A DNA stretch of 64,000 nt from assembly GCA_002897115.2 (NCBI GenBank), contig BCIH01000003.1, positions 80,828-144,827 on the forward strand, in the 5' to 3' direction. The stretch is from Prototheca cutis. Lineage: Eukaryota > Chlorophyta > Trebouxiophyceae > Chlorellales > Chlorellaceae. The notes beneath the pieces are model-generated. The model was not told the origin of the DNA. It worked only from the letters and a program-made list of their open reading frames with translations, and did no database searches. Position 1 is the stretch's first letter. Every line of letters begins with the position of its first letter. Below are positions 15,012 through 27,739 of the stretch, one piece after another. Position numbers and translations under genes: made by a program.

Positions 15012-15387
15012 GTCCGGAGGCTGGGCTGAGGTCTGGTTGATGCAGAAGACTCCGGTGTCTGCCCTCAAATCAGTCCGTCGAGCTAAGAAGCGCAAAGTGA
15101 ATACAATGTATTACCTGGAGCACCTGGTGCGGGACGGCCTGAGGAGCCCTCGCTAGGTGCACGCCATGACAATCGGGCGAACTATTGGATGTGCAGCCAG
15201 CTCCCAAACAAACAGGGGAAAGTGATCCTGTGGGGCTCCGCTCCGGGCAAATGCACACCAGGTCGTCGATATGCACACACCAACAGGTGTCTCATTGGTT
15301 ACAACATAGCTGATCTATCTTGTCGCCCGAATAGCTTGACTTGAGCTGCGATCGGAGTGCTGCTGCGACAAATATGTAAAGGCAGAC
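15012..15387. promoter_or_regulatory. Divergent promoter region
   Basis: A 376-bp interval between divergent start codons at 15011 (minus) and 15388 (plus). No individual motif is identified. Confidence 0.4.
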
Positions 15388-17417
15388 ATGACGGAGTCAG
15401 TAGCCATCCTGTCATGGAATGTGGCCGCGCTGGTAAGTGCAGGGCTGGCTGTCCTGCTCCCCAGACTACATTTGCGTTTCCATATGATGTCATAGACCGA
15501 TGATGATGGCATGGGCAGATGGCACTGCAACCCCAACCAATGCAGGCACCCACACTGAAGAACATCGATCTGAAATACGGATCCATGGCGCAGTTCCTTG
15601 AGACCCAGGGTCTGGACATTCTCTGCTTGCAGGTGCATTGATTGTGGTCTGCTCAGAGTGCAATGAAGGAGCTGTTCCTTCCTCCAGCACTGGACCTGCA
15701 TGCCGGTGGGCGGGTGCCAAGCCTGTCCTTCTTGCCCCCCCACTCCAGGAAACCAAGCTGAGTGAGGCACAGCTGACAAAGGATACCGTGTGCATAGGGG
15801 ACTACCAGGTGTGCATGGGTTGGGCTGCGTACCACGACAACGTCCGACTTTTGTGTATTTGAAAAGGGATTGGACGGATGACAAAGGGTTTCCATGTCGC
15901 CTATCGCCCGGCCAGCTGGCATGGGAAGCAACTACCCTCCATCCCCCACAGTCCTTTTGGGCCGTGTCGCGAGAGAAAAAGGGGTATTCTGGTGTGGTGA
16001 CATACGTCTCCCCCCGATGGGCGCCGGTCGACGCTTGGACCGACTGCCTTGGCTCTGGAGACTCTGACATTGATAGAGAAGGCAAGTTGATGTAGCATTG
16101 ATTGGAAAGAAGAGAGTGTGCGAAAGAATGCTGGACTTGTTTGACTGTTAGGACCACCTCTTGATGATTCCGTGAAGCGTGCTTGCTTCATGTGTTGCAG
16201 TGGCTTGGAGGATGGCGCCGTAGGGTGTGAGAAGGCAGCTCCAGGTTGGGCAACAAACACTGGATTCCGGGTGAACACCTGCCCCACTTCTTCCTACAGG
16301 GCGGTTGGTGATCACAGACCATGTGGCATTTGTGTTGCTGAATGTCTACGTTCCCAATGCTGGAGAGCGTCCAGCCCGGTCCCGGCTGGGCTTCAAGCTT
16401 GACTTTCTCAGAGCGCTCAAACGCAAGGCCGACGAGTTCAGGAGCCGAGGTCGCCAGGTATGTGGGGAAATTTTTTAGGTGGGGGGAGTTCCTTAGATTT
16501 GGAACATTTTCCCTGGTAACCACTGCTCTTCAGAATCATGCTCATCATGCCCATATTCTTCTTTTGACAAAAGATGGCTGCAGCCATGGCCCCCTTGCAT
16601 CATCAAAACAGCCCCCTCCGGACAAGAAAGGGTGAAAACTCCTCCACAAAATCATGGACAGGTACTGATCGTGGGGGACTTTAACGTCGCAGTCGAGCGG
16701 CGGGATGTGCATCCCGCCATGAAATTTGACGAGATGTATGCGGGTGAGGAGCTGGGGGCCATGCGCGCGTTCCTGGCAGGGCGGGAATATGTTGATGTCT
16801 GGCGCCAGCTGCACCCGGCGGCCGGCGAGGTTTTCACCTGCTGGGACGAGCGCACCTCTGCCCGGGCCTTCAACCGAGGTGTCCGCATCGATTACATTTT
16901 GGCGACACCTGGGTTGCTCGCGGCAACCGATGCTCCGGCGATCTGTGACGTCGTCCCCGTCGACGTTCTGCCCCCAAAGTGGAGCGACCACGCTGGACTG
17001 CGGCTGGAGCTGGGTGGACTGCAGCCGCCGGCGCCGGGTCGCTCCCCCTGCCCGGCCTGGCTCACCAGACGGGAGCGGCTGATCGATTCCCGACAGCGCA
17101 GCATCAAAGACATGTTTGGCGGCGCGAGGAAAAAGGCCCGGCTGGAAGGAGGACCCCGGAAGACATCCGACGGCGGCGATGAGCGTAGGCCGCAAGGAGA
17201 CCAGGGTGCGAGTGGTGTTGAGACAGTGGTGCAACGGGAATCTCTGGAACGCAGTGTTGCTGGTTGCAACCAGGCCAGTGGGAGCGACATGGTGACGAAC
17301 AGCGGCGCACCTGATCCCCCCGCAAATGACCAAGACCNCCCCCCGGGTCAAACCGCCGCACCGCCGCCCTCAGCCCCCAAGAGGGGCACCATCTCTTCAT
17401 TCTTTGTTAAAAGGTAG
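15388..17417 (+). CDS. APE2: AP endonuclease 2 (exonuclease III family)
   Basis: Exons 15388-15432, 15546-15632, 15749-15808, 15952-16081, 16300-16457, 16662-17417 give 411 aa. The EEP-fold catalytic set is complete: SWNVAAL (Asn), LCLQETKL (metal Glu, across an exon junction), ITDHVAFVLLNVYVPNA, GDFNVA (Asp/Asn), RIDYIL, and WSDHAGL (Asp/His). The C-terminal extension has QRSIKDMFGG and ends KRGTISSFFVKR, both resembling PCNA-interacting boxes. This is typical of APE2, which cleans 3' ends in base-excision repair and at stalled forks. The zinc finger (Zf-GRF) present at the C-terminus of many APE2 proteins is not seen. Intron 16082-16299 is GC-AG. Confidence 0.92.
16082..16299 (+). other. 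GC-AG intron in APE2
   Basis: The exon ends GAAG and the intron begins GCAAGT. The acceptor is TACAG. The junction restores DREGRLVITDHVAF, the expected APE2 strand, in frame. Confidence 0.8.
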
Positions 17418-17667
17418 CAAAATGACTACCAACCCATATATGTACCAACTCAGAACTCTGAATATTTGGCTGCAACAAGCACTCTCAAACCCGCTGCGTC
17501 ACCAGTTTTCTCTGTGAGCCCAAAGGGGAGGTACAAACGCTCCCTGGCCACTTGTACCACATTGAGACAGCAGCGCCTAGACAGCAGCATCAGCGCAATG
17601 TCGGTCAGTTACAAACGAGATTGGATTTGCCGGGCCCCGCCATGGAGTCAACCACACATCCATGCCA

Positions 17668-20600
17668 TCACAGGTCGAGAGCATCACCCAAGTCACTGGG
17701 CAACTGTGCCAGCAAATCTGACCACTCTTCATCCGTTTGCGGTCGAGCAGCGACTGCAGGGCCGGAGCCTGGACGCAGATGCTCGCCCACGGCCACCGGT
17801 GGCGGCGGCATGGCTGCAGCAGTGGTATAGATGTCACCCAGACCAACAGAAGGGGGCATGCCCACAGAATTACGGACTGGGTCCCGGGCCACGGGCAGCA
17901 GGCCAAGGGGCTCGCTGCCTCCAAACAGGGAATACTCGCCCTGAGAGGTCCGATGGTCAAGCGGCTCGAGACCGAGGCCAAGCGCAGGGGAGCTCACTGT
18001 GCTGGCCCCCGGCTGGACAACGCCAACGGGCCTCCGGGCATCCAGATCCATCAGGGCATCCGAGAAGAACCCGGCCTCCATGCCACCTTCCGGAAGCTGC
18101 GGCAGCACCAGCTCCGAGATGCCGCCGCCTTTCATGGGCTCCAACGGCTCCAATGCCCACAGGGGCATGGGAGACCCCGAACGGCCGGTTGCAGCGGCTG
18201 GGGGTTCCTTGCCCCGATCCTCGCGACTGCCCAGATACTCTTGCACCCTACAATGGTAGCATTGACATAAGATGACATAACATGTATCATCTTTCTGAAA
18301 TGAAGTTCGTATCCACATTGGCAATATGGGGGGTGGATCATCGTGATTGCTCATTGGGGCAGAGCAGGAGCGCTGTGCCAGAAAAGATCACGGAGACCCA
18401 AGCCTTGCCTGGAAACCTCCATGCAGGCACAAGCAGCACCATGCATGTGCGCATGCATGCACAGAAACATAAGCACTCAGGAGTCCTCCAACGACCCCCA
18501 AACACAAAAAAGCTTCCTGCTCGCTCTACTTACCACATCGGCGGCTTGGCACCGCAGGCGCAGACCGGCAACATTGCCATCTCGCCGCAGGTATGGCAGC
18601 GCCAGGTCAGCGCCTCCTCGCCTTCGTCCCATTCGGTGGCCACTGGCCCCGCGGGCGCCGGTGCAGCCGGCTCCAAGAACGTGGCCTCCAGTACTGTTGC
18701 CGCGGTGGCAGAAGCAACAGTCGGCTCCCCCCCCAGCGACACGAGCCTCCCTGGGACGGGAAGGAGCTGCGGTGCTGGTGCCGATTCAGCCGTATGACCG
18801 GCATCGGTCACCGACAGCCATTCTTGCGGGGCACGGATAGGCCCGGGCACAGGGTGCCACGGCTCTTCCTCGCCATCAATCGGCGAGCCATCGAGGAACA
18901 GGGGCGCGCGTTTCAGCGCCTCCCGCGGTCTACGATGGGTCGCCGACTCGGGGGGGTGGTGGGGAGGCTGCGGGCGGACCGGGCCACGGCCCTCGGGGCC
19001 ATGAGTCGGTCTTGATGGGTGGCTGCTCCCTGCGCCCACAGGAACCTGGGGGCGCCCGGGCACTGGAATCTGGCCGGCATGGGGAGTCTGGCCGCCATGA
19101 ATAGTGGGGCCAACACCATGTGGGGCATTCACAGCCGCCCCGGACATCCGACGTGGAGGCGGGGGCGGCGGTGCCACAACCCCGGGCATCACAACCCGCG
19201 AAAGATTGGCCCCAGCGGGTTTGCGCTTGGCTTTGGTGACCCAGTCATCTTCTTCCTTTTCAGCAGGCTTTCCTGCAAATATGGCAGAGGTGGTCGTCGA
19301 CGACTGCTCTTCGTCATCGGCTTGGCGGGCGACGTCCGTGGGACGCCCATGCGTCTCCCGCAGGGAGGCCTCTGTGATTGCGCNCAGCAGCGCCGCCTCC
19401 CGCTCCTGCTCCTCGGCCTCAAGTTCCTTGCGCCGTCTTTCCAGTGCGGCCTCGTACGCCGCCGCCTCGGATGCGGCGGCTTCCTCCTGGGCCTTGCGTG
19501 CCGCCGCAGCGCCCTCCTCCTCCGCGCGCCGTGTGTCCGCCGCCTCCTGCTCCGCCGCTGCCTTTCTTTTGGCCTCCTTCTTCGCCCTTTTCGACTGGGC
19601 AGGTGGGGCAGCATTGCTGGTGCTTGCCGTTGGCACAGATTTTACGGCGGCTGCAGTGCTGGCACCTGCAGCTGCGCTGCTGGATTTGCCAGTCGCCGGC
19701 GCTGCCACGTCGTCGCTGCTGCTGCCATTCTCGCTGTCGGCGGCGGAGTCCGATGCCGCTGTCGCGTCCTTTCCCGCACTGGCACCCGCGGCAGCACTGC
19801 TGGTATTGGTCGCTGGTTGGCTCACAACAGCAGCACCCCCCTTGTCGGACTTGGAGACGGCGGCACCGGCCGCGTCCTTGCTGGCCGCCTTTGCGGCTGC
19901 CCTGCGTGCGGCCTTTCCTCCTCCTGCCGCGCTGCCACCGTTACCGTTACCAGCAGCAGTGAGCTCATCGTCATCTCCCAGGAGCTCCTTGAGCGCCTGC
20001 TCTGCCGCGTCTTCGGCGCTGCGCATGGCGCCGGCGACGCGGTCGCGCATGGCCGGCACCGTCAGACGCGCCAGCAGCGGGGCGTAGTCCACGCAGGCCA
20101 GCGACAGCGCGTTCGCTCGCATGGTTTGCACGTCCATCCACGAGCGGTAAATCTTGCGGTGCAAGGCAAATGACACATGTAACGACTTGCGCACCCGCGG
20201 GCGCAGCTCCCGAGGCCAGAAGGCCAGCCAGCTCGTGCGGGCCGCCGGCCGCAGTGCCTGCGCCACCGTCGACGCCAGCTTCCACCGCAGATGTCGTGGC
20301 CACTGAGCCTCGTGCGGCGCGGGGCCGGTGGAGCTGGCAGACTCGCCCGTGGCCGCTGCTGCGCCATTGCTGCGGCGCCCAGGCCGGCCGGCACTCGTCG
20401 TGGCTTCCTCCCTGTCGCCGTCATCGCCATCATCATCGTCGCTGGTCTGCTGCTCCCATTCACTACTTGATGCCGCCTCGGACGCAGCATCGCTCCGATC
20501 CGGACCATCAGCGCCGTCGCTGCTCTCAGGCATCAAGCCAAAGCGTTGCAAGTCGCGCTGGACCTTCTTGACCACATGGTCAAAGCACACGCGGTTGATC

Positions 20601-23600
20601 GCTTCCCGCGCCCGCGACATGAAAGCGCTCTCGCCGTCATCGTCGTCCTCATCTTCGTCGTTGGAACCCCCGCGCTGCCCGCCGGCGCGTTCGGCTTCCA
20701 GTTTGGCGACCGCGTCGCTGGCCTTGGCCATGAGTTCCGGGTCCAGGCGCGGATTCGCCGCAGCTTCCCGGCCCAGCTCAGCCACGGCCCTCCTGGCCCT
20801 TGTCATGACTTCTGGTTCAGACCGTGGCTGGGCTGTTGTGTCCCTGCGGTTGGCGGTGGGGTTGGCGGGGGCCGATCCCCCGGAGGCGCCCTGGTTGGCG
20901 GCGGTTGGACCCCCCGAGACATTGGAACCGCCACTCAATTCCCCAACTTGTGCCTTGGCTGCGGCGAGCCGCTCGATCAGGTCATTCAGGTCGGCCCGCT
21001 GGTTGACCTTGAACCGCTCGCGTTCCGAGGACTTGAGGCGCCACAGCAGGATGTGCGCGGCGGTCTCCTTGTCCTCATCCGCCGCGCTTGCCAGCCGCGC
21101 CTCCTGCGTCGCGCCGCCCTGCGCCCTGCGCATCTCCTCCCGCATCTTGGCGGCGAGGGTGGCCGAGCGGGACATCGCTCCCCCCTCGCGGCACCGCCGC
21201 AGCTCGTCCACGGCGCCGCCCTCTCGAAACGCACCGGTTGCGTACAGCTCCAGGTGCTCCGTGTACACGTCCAAGGCCGTCTCCACGGCGCGGATCAACG
21301 CCAGGTCCAGCTCCAGCGCTGCGACGCGAACGCGCAGCACGGTCTCGGCCAGCGCGACAAGCCGCGGATCGCTCAGTGCAATCGCCACCCGCGACTCGGA
21401 CAGCCGGTCGAGGAACCGGCGCTGGCGCTCCGTTCGCCCGTCTTTCAGCTCCAAGTCTTCGGTGTCCAGGAACCAGTGCATGGGCACGCCCACAGCAGCA
21501 TGCCACTTTTCCCAGAAATGCTGGGCCTGTGTGCGTGGGATTGATAACAAAGAGGGCACATTGGAGAATGGATCGTCGCCGCTTTTCTGATGGACGGACG
21601 GAAGGACGGCCGGCGGGCGCAGGGAGCAAGCCCCCCCCCCCCNAAAAAGGGAGAAAAACATACATAAAACAGTCAATAAATTAATAAATAACAAAGAATC
21701 CATGACCTCACCAGGGAATCGGCGTGACGGAGGAACTGGGGCGAGGCTGTGGACAGGGGGAGTATGTTGTCCCGCAGCTTGCGCATGGCCTCCTCCATTT
21801 CTTCCAGGTCCCACAGGCCGGTGTCTATCTTGTGCCAAAGCACCGCCAACCCCCCGTACACGGCCTTGAGCTTGTTCAGCAGGTTTGGGTCTGTGCAGCC
21901 GGGGTCGCCCACCCTCCTAAACTCGTCTGACTTTGCCCGCCTCCCCCCTGCCGCCGCCGCAGTGTCCTGGTCGCCATCGCCGAACAGCCACGCCAACACG
22001 GGTTCGGGACCGTTCCCACGTGGGGGTCCAGCAGCTCGCTGCTGGCCCCGGCCTGTGGAAGCGCTGTAGTCGTCCAGCTCCTCCGGGATCAGGCGTGCGG
22101 GGAACAGGGCACCTTCCGCCGCGGCCGGTGGCCCCGGACGCCGGGGCTGGCCCGGGGCCGCGCCACCCCCCGCGCCGCCGCCGCGCGGGGCCTGGGCCCG
22201 CCAGGCCGGGAGGAACGAGTCCAGGGCCGATGCAGCGGGCGTGTTGCGCGCCGCCTGTGCCGCGGCAGTGCCCAGCGAGACTGCCCAGCGGTCGTCGCCN
22301 AAGACCAGGGCCGGCCGGGACACGGAGCGGGCAAGCCACAGCTCATCCCAGTGGTCGAGCGCGTCATCTAGCTGGTCATCGGGTCGCGCGGGGAAACCCT
22401 CGTGCACGTCATATGACTGCATCACTTCCCACGCCTCCTCGTCATCCCCGGGGAGCTCCACGTCGATGCGGCGCGACACGTGCCGGCATCGCGCCTCAGC
22501 GACCGCAGGGTTGGCGGTGGCGTTGCCCGGCTGCGGCCGTTGCGGCGGCTGCTTGCCCGCGAGCTCGTCCTCGCCAGACAGCATCTCTTCGTCGGTATCC
22601 ACGCGCGCTGCCCCCGGCTCGGGGTGTGCCACTGCACGCGAAAGATACAGGCGGGAGACATGGACTGCCAGCGCATCCCGTGCGGCCGCCCACGCCGCCG
22701 CGGCGCCGGTGTCGACGCCGTCCGGCGGCTTTGCCAGGGTCGTCAGACCTGCGAGGCCGTCACTGGGCGCTGGGATCTCCTGCGCGGCAGCAGTCGCAAC
22801 ACGGCTCGCCTCCTCTGCCAGTGGCAGGTCGAGCTTGCCACGGGGTTCACGCTCGCCCGAGAAGGCAGCCATCCAGCAGGCAAGCAGGTCGCAGCGAGCC
22901 TCGACCACAGTCTCCTGCACAATTGAAAACCTCGGGCTGCAGCACCAGTCCCCCGGAGCCGGGAACAGCGCGGCGTATGCCCACAGGCACACCGCCTCTC
23001 GAGGCAGCATGGTCAGTGCCATGGAAAGCAGCTCCAACAGTCGGTCGCCGGACATGGTCCGTGCAGGCACGGACATCGCGCTGATCATGGCACCCAGCCG
23101 GGAGTCTGTGGGGAAGTGGTGCTGCGCATCCACCCTCGACCTGCACGCCGGCGGTCATACGAGTCGTCCCAGTGGTTGAGGGCGCAGGAACGCAGAATCT
23201 GCGTTCGGGGACCACACTCTCTTGCTCCCAACGCACCCATCTCTCCCTCCCTCCCTCCTAGACATACGTTCTGTAGATGTCCAGCATTTTGTAGGCCGCA
23301 GATACCAGGCTGAGTCCGTGGGATCCAATGCGCTGCACGTGGATTTCCTCGGCGAGCTGCAGTAGCACACGCAGCAGGACGAGCGCGAGGGGCGGGCTGC
23401 GGTCCAGGACCCCATCCATCAGTCGCCCCACGCGCGCTTCCTGCATTGGGGAGGGGTGTGGATGTGGGGCTCTGAGCCTGGGGAGGGGGCCTCAAGAGTC
23501 TTTGCACAGGCAGCCACCATTCCTCACCAGAACCAGACGGACCCACGGGGGTTCTCTCCCGCCGCACCCCGCACTCCTGCCTCACCATGTATTTCACCAT

Positions 23601-25588
23601 CACATATGACAGGAATCTGGTGGCAGTGGGGAGGTCATCGTTCGCCTCGCGGTCTGGCCAGGCATCCATCCGGTATATGTAGGATGAGTACCGGCCACCC
23701 TCACATTCTTCCAGGTCGGGTTCGTCCGATGACGCACCATCGTCGCCGTCACTCGACTCCGGCGGCGAGGGAAGCTCAGAGTCGTCGTCAGCACCGGATC
23801 CCTCGCTGCCAGACTCATCGGCATCGCCGCCACCACAGCCATACTCCCCCTCGACGGGCTCATCCGTACCGTCGAAGAAAGTGTCGTGCAGGCAGTCAAG
23901 CGCACTATACATGGTCTCCGTGATCCGCTCCTCTCGCCATTGCCACGACAGCCGGCCGCGCTCGTCCATCAAGCTGCCCGGCGTACGGGCCCTGTCCGGT
24001 TCGACGAAGCCCGGGTACTCCAGTGTCCCTGCGACCAGGGAGAAGCACACAGGGAATGCACCGTTGCAATGGAGTGCATGGTGCGCTCCGTTTACAAGAG
24101 CACCCAGCGCACACGCAGGGACACCCTCCCCTTCCCCGCAACCGACTCCACACCCCCAAACACACCGGCGCCCTGCAGTTCCCTGCTTCCCTCTCAGCCA
24201 AGCACCCCGCGCAACCCTGCACAAACCCACACAGAGAAGCACAGTGTCCTGGTTCAAGGTCAAACGGCCCATCTGCTAACCTTGAGCCGTGACAACCGCC
24301 TCTTTCAGGGCGCACACTTGGCACGCGGTGTCGGGGGATACTCCGCCGATCATACCCAGGGGTTCGCACCTATCCTCCCTGAGCTTGAGTGCAGCCCCAA
24401 TGAACTGCGCATGCGTAGGAAAGGGCGGGTGTTTGGCAGCATGCACTCGTGTTTTCAAAGCCCGGCTCTCTCAGGACACGCGCCCTGGCCACCCGCACCA
24501 CACACCCACTCCCTACTACCCCACTCCGCGCACCGTATTGGCGCAGAGGTTGCACTTCCCGGTCCCAGCCGGCGGCACATCCTCGTGGTTCTGGCTGAGG
24601 TGCAACATAAACTCCGTGGGGTCGAGGAAAGAAAGCGCGCACAGGTCGCAGTGCCAGTATGCAGCCAGCTGACTGCCGTTGAGCCGCAGCAAGGCAAGAC
24701 CTTCCAGCACTGCCTTCATGTGCGTGCCCTCTGCCTTGAGTCGCTCCGCTGCAGCCGGGTTTTAAAGGGGGGAGCAGGTCGCTTGACGACAGGGTGTCAC
24801 AGAGACATGCAAACTCCGGCACGTGGCACGTGGCGGCGCAGCCTCCAAGAGAACCCTGGTCGCGCGGTCACCCCTGCATGGGCAAGCGCATCACCACCTG
24901 CATCGCTCACCCTTGAAGATTTCTGACAGCGGCACTGCCACGCATTCTAGACGGCGGGAGCGCGGCAGGGCGCTGAGGTACTTTTGGACTTCCTCAATTG
25001 TAACGTTTATTGACCCTGGTCGTGTCTTGGTTGCTAGGGTGGCGGAGAACTCGGATGGACTAGGTGTGGGTGGCAGCATGCGGCGGGGGACGTCGGGCTC
25101 ATAAAAGGAGATGCTCGGGTCTAGGATATGGTGTAGGTCGGCTATGGTGACGTTGCTGGGAATGCTGAGCGCAGCATTCCAGGATCCTTTCTGCACGAGA
25201 ACGGGCGCAGCAGGCCAGCCATTGGAGGCCATGCGAGGGTCCCAAGGCCCGCGGACTAGGCTGCAGCGGGAACAGGGCCGAGTGGCACGCCCAGGCGGGC
25301 GCAAGGTTTGGTCGGTCATAGCTGGAGGCCCGCCCTCGTCCCCCAGCCCGCCTCATGGGCCAGTAAACAACACAATGCATAGCAGTTCATGGCGTACCTG
25401 TATCCTGTCACGGATGTATGTGTGTTTCTTGTCCATGAGGCATCGGGGCTTGGGCATGGTGAGCCTGTCGCGAAACTCCCAATACAGGACGTTCGCCCAG
25501 TACATGCCTGGGCGAAAGTCGATTGCATCCTTGGTCGATTTGGAAGCCTTCGACTCGGATGAAGTCTTCGACTTGTTTTTCGGCGCCA
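17668..25588 (-). CDS. Very large zinc-finger protein, DUF627/DUF629 (UCH-related) type
   Basis: Complement join 17668-18247, 18534-21526, 21712-23140, 23268-23440, 23586-24028, 24281-24404, 24534-24748, 24911-25190, 25398-25588 keeps one frame for about 2,142 aa. The first exon begins with TG after an acceptor, so the ATG is probably split by an upstream intron; its first base was not located. A C2H2-like finger (CDLCALSFLDPTEFMLHLSQNH) is followed by CNLC...CQVC. Later parts have the WLFGDGDQ segment, YEAALERRRKELEAEEQE and DYAPLLARLTVPAMRDRV...AEQALKELL. These resemble segments of plant ubiquitin-hydrolase-related DUF627/DUF629 proteins. Long Ala/Glu/Asp low-complexity tracts follow. The usual C-terminal UCH peptidase domain is absent; instead there is CHTCGEM...CACGAKPP. 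The function is unknown and the family link is moderate. Confidence 0.7.
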
Positions 25589-26108
25589 CTGCAGAGCTCG
25601 CATGGTGGGGGCGGGGTCTCGGTCTCGTGGCTCAGGGTGATGGCAGGGACACCCTTCCAAACCACGGCAATCCTGCAGACACCCTGATCAATCCCAACAT
25701 ACTCTATATGGCGTTTTTGGGCTCGACGAAGCGGCAGGCGAATGTCCTGCGGTCTCGACTGCCCGCACACACGCACGGGACTGGGCTGCAAGTTTCAAAG
25801 TGGCCCCGCTCAGGCCACCAACAGGCGCTGACCGCAGTCAGAATGCTGTTAGACCATCCATTCCATCAGCGGTATGGTGTACAGTATGATGCCCAACGTG
25901 GCATGCACATTTGGTCCTCAGCAGTTGTGTCGAGGCAATAACTTTGGGCTGGTCCAATCGCTCACCCGCCCACGGTTTCGCAGTCATGCTCCCATGACGC
26001 CATGCACGGCATGCATCAATCGGGCCCCCACCCACACTGCGCAACCAGGACCCCCGTCCACAACAGTTTAGACGACGGCATTGATTTACCACACTCATTT
26101 TATATGGA
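25589..26108. promoter_or_regulatory. Divergent promoter region, probably with a missing first exon
   Basis: This lies between the first resolved exon of the large protein (-) and the start of trpA (+). It should contain the non-coding or ATG-donating first exon of the former (ending in A before a GT donor) and both promoters. I could not pick the exact exon. Confidence 0.4.
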
Positions 26109-26952
26109 ATGATGAGCACTGCACGGCTTGGGACCCTAGCAACCCGGGCTGTGCCTGCACACACCCCCGTGGCCCCACCCCGGCTGGGCTTGCCGCTGTT
26201 TGCAGCGCCCCCGTCCCAGCGGGCCAGGCGGGCACCGGGGAGGGTCATGTCCGCGGCAATACGCGCCGCACCGGCCGTGCAGGCCGCGGCCCAGTCCGTC
26301 ACAGACACCATGCAGCAGCTCAAGTCCCAAGGACGGTGGGTGGAGCGGTGGTGGGGCTGTGTGCAGCATGGCTGGTGGTGGTGAGCACTCTATCAACTCA
26401 CGGAGTGAGAGGGAGAGAGAGAGGGAGAGAGAGAAACAAACAGACAAGCCCATCCTCTCCGTGCTACACAATTCCCAGTGTGGCATTCATCCCATTCCTG
26501 GTGGCGGGTGATCCCAACCTGGGCACCACTGCCGAGGCCATCCGGCGGCTGGACCGGCTGGGTGCTTCGGTGATCGAGCTGGGCGTGCCCTACTGCGACC
26601 CCCTGGCCGATGGGCCCGTGATCCAGTCGGCCGCGACACGCTCGCTGGAAGCCGGCACGAAGCTGGATGATGTGCTGGAAATCGTGCGGCAGGTGGCGCC
26701 CACCATTGCCGCGCCCATTGTGCTCTTTGTCTACTTCAACCCCATCCTCACACGTGGCGTCGACGCCTTTTGTGCCAAGATCGCCGCGGCCGGGGTCAAA
26801 GGTAAGGGGGGGTTGTTTGGCTTCTTGGGTGCATGCAGGAGGATGTGCGTGTGCGTGTACCCCCCCGTCCTATTGCGACTTCCAACCCCTTGATCACACA
26901 TGTATAACGCTCGACCCCCCTGCCACCCCTTAACCCCCCTTCCCCCTCCCGC

Positions 26953-27048
<96 letters not shown>

Positions 27049-27482
27049 ATGACTCATCACCAACAGACATTCCGCTGGAGGAGGCCGGGGGAGTGTCTGA
27101 GGCCGCGGCCGCACACGGCGTGGAGCTGGTCTTGCTGACGACACCCACGACTCCCGCTGATCGGGCGGCGGCCATTGCGGAGCGGACAAGGGGTTTCCTG
27201 TACCTTGTGTCGGTGACGGGGGTCACCGGGGTCAAGGACCGCATGGAGGACCGGGTGGGCCGGCTGCTGGCTGACCTGAAAACCCATACCAACAAGCCCG
27301 TGGCCGTGGGCTTTGGCGTCTCACGGCCTGATCAGGCCCGCCAGATCGCGGGCTGGGGCGCCGAGGGCGTCATCGTCGGCAGCGCCCTCGTCCGGGCCCT
27401 GGGCGAGGCCCCGACCCCAGAGCAGGGCCTGGACAACATGACCACGCTCGCACAGAGCCTCGTCGCCGCGATGCGTGAGTGA
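26109..27482 (+). CDS. TRPA: Tryptophan synthase alpha subunit, plastid-targeted
   Basis: Exons 26109-26335, 26479-26801, 27067-27482 give 321 aa. The first ~60 residues are Ala/Arg/Pro-rich with few acids, as in chloroplast transit peptides. The TIM-barrel core is clear: [17 protein letters not shown], the catalytic-Glu strand [61 protein letters not shown], and [13 protein letters not shown]. The enzyme cleaves indole-3-glycerol phosphate to indole for the beta subunit. Oddity: the strand normally written G-[LV]-x-V-P just before DIPLEE is missing between exons 2 and 3. The gap coincides with a long CA repeat, so a micro-exon or an assembly loss is likely. Confidence 0.93.
26953..27041 (+). 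repeat. (CA)n microsatellite in a trpA intron
   Basis: About 88 bp of uninterrupted CA dinucleotides, 26 bp upstream of the exon 3 acceptor. It is probably length-variable and a likely assembly weak spot. Confidence 0.95.
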
Positions 27483-27739
27483 GTGACGACCGACTGACTC
27501 AGGGGAGCTGGCATGTGCTTGGCGACACGGGTGACTGGCTGGAGGCGATCAAGGCAGCGGTGGCCGCGGTGGTTCCAAAGACACGAGAATGCAGAGACCT
27601 TGACAGTCAAACTCGCTTTGCCCTTGCCTTTGCCGTCGTTTTTACCATTCAAGAAGGAACAAAAACCTCAATCTTGCTGCAGCAACAGCACGGCACATGC
27701 AATCAGCATTCCCATGACCCGGGGTCAAAACCAATCACG

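Noticed and set aside
19019..20173. Large plus-strand open frames (300-400 aa) across 19-23 kb
   Set aside because: They are antisense shadows of the Ala-rich minus-strand exon 18534-21526 and of 21712-23140, which join in frame with the rest of the gene.
26820..26870. Possible 18-nt micro-exon in the trpA intron (GAGGATGTGCGTGTGCGT)
   Set aside because: Phase fits, but it would encode GGCACAY and change the Asp of DIPLEE to Tyr, which does not match the expected GLxVP strand.
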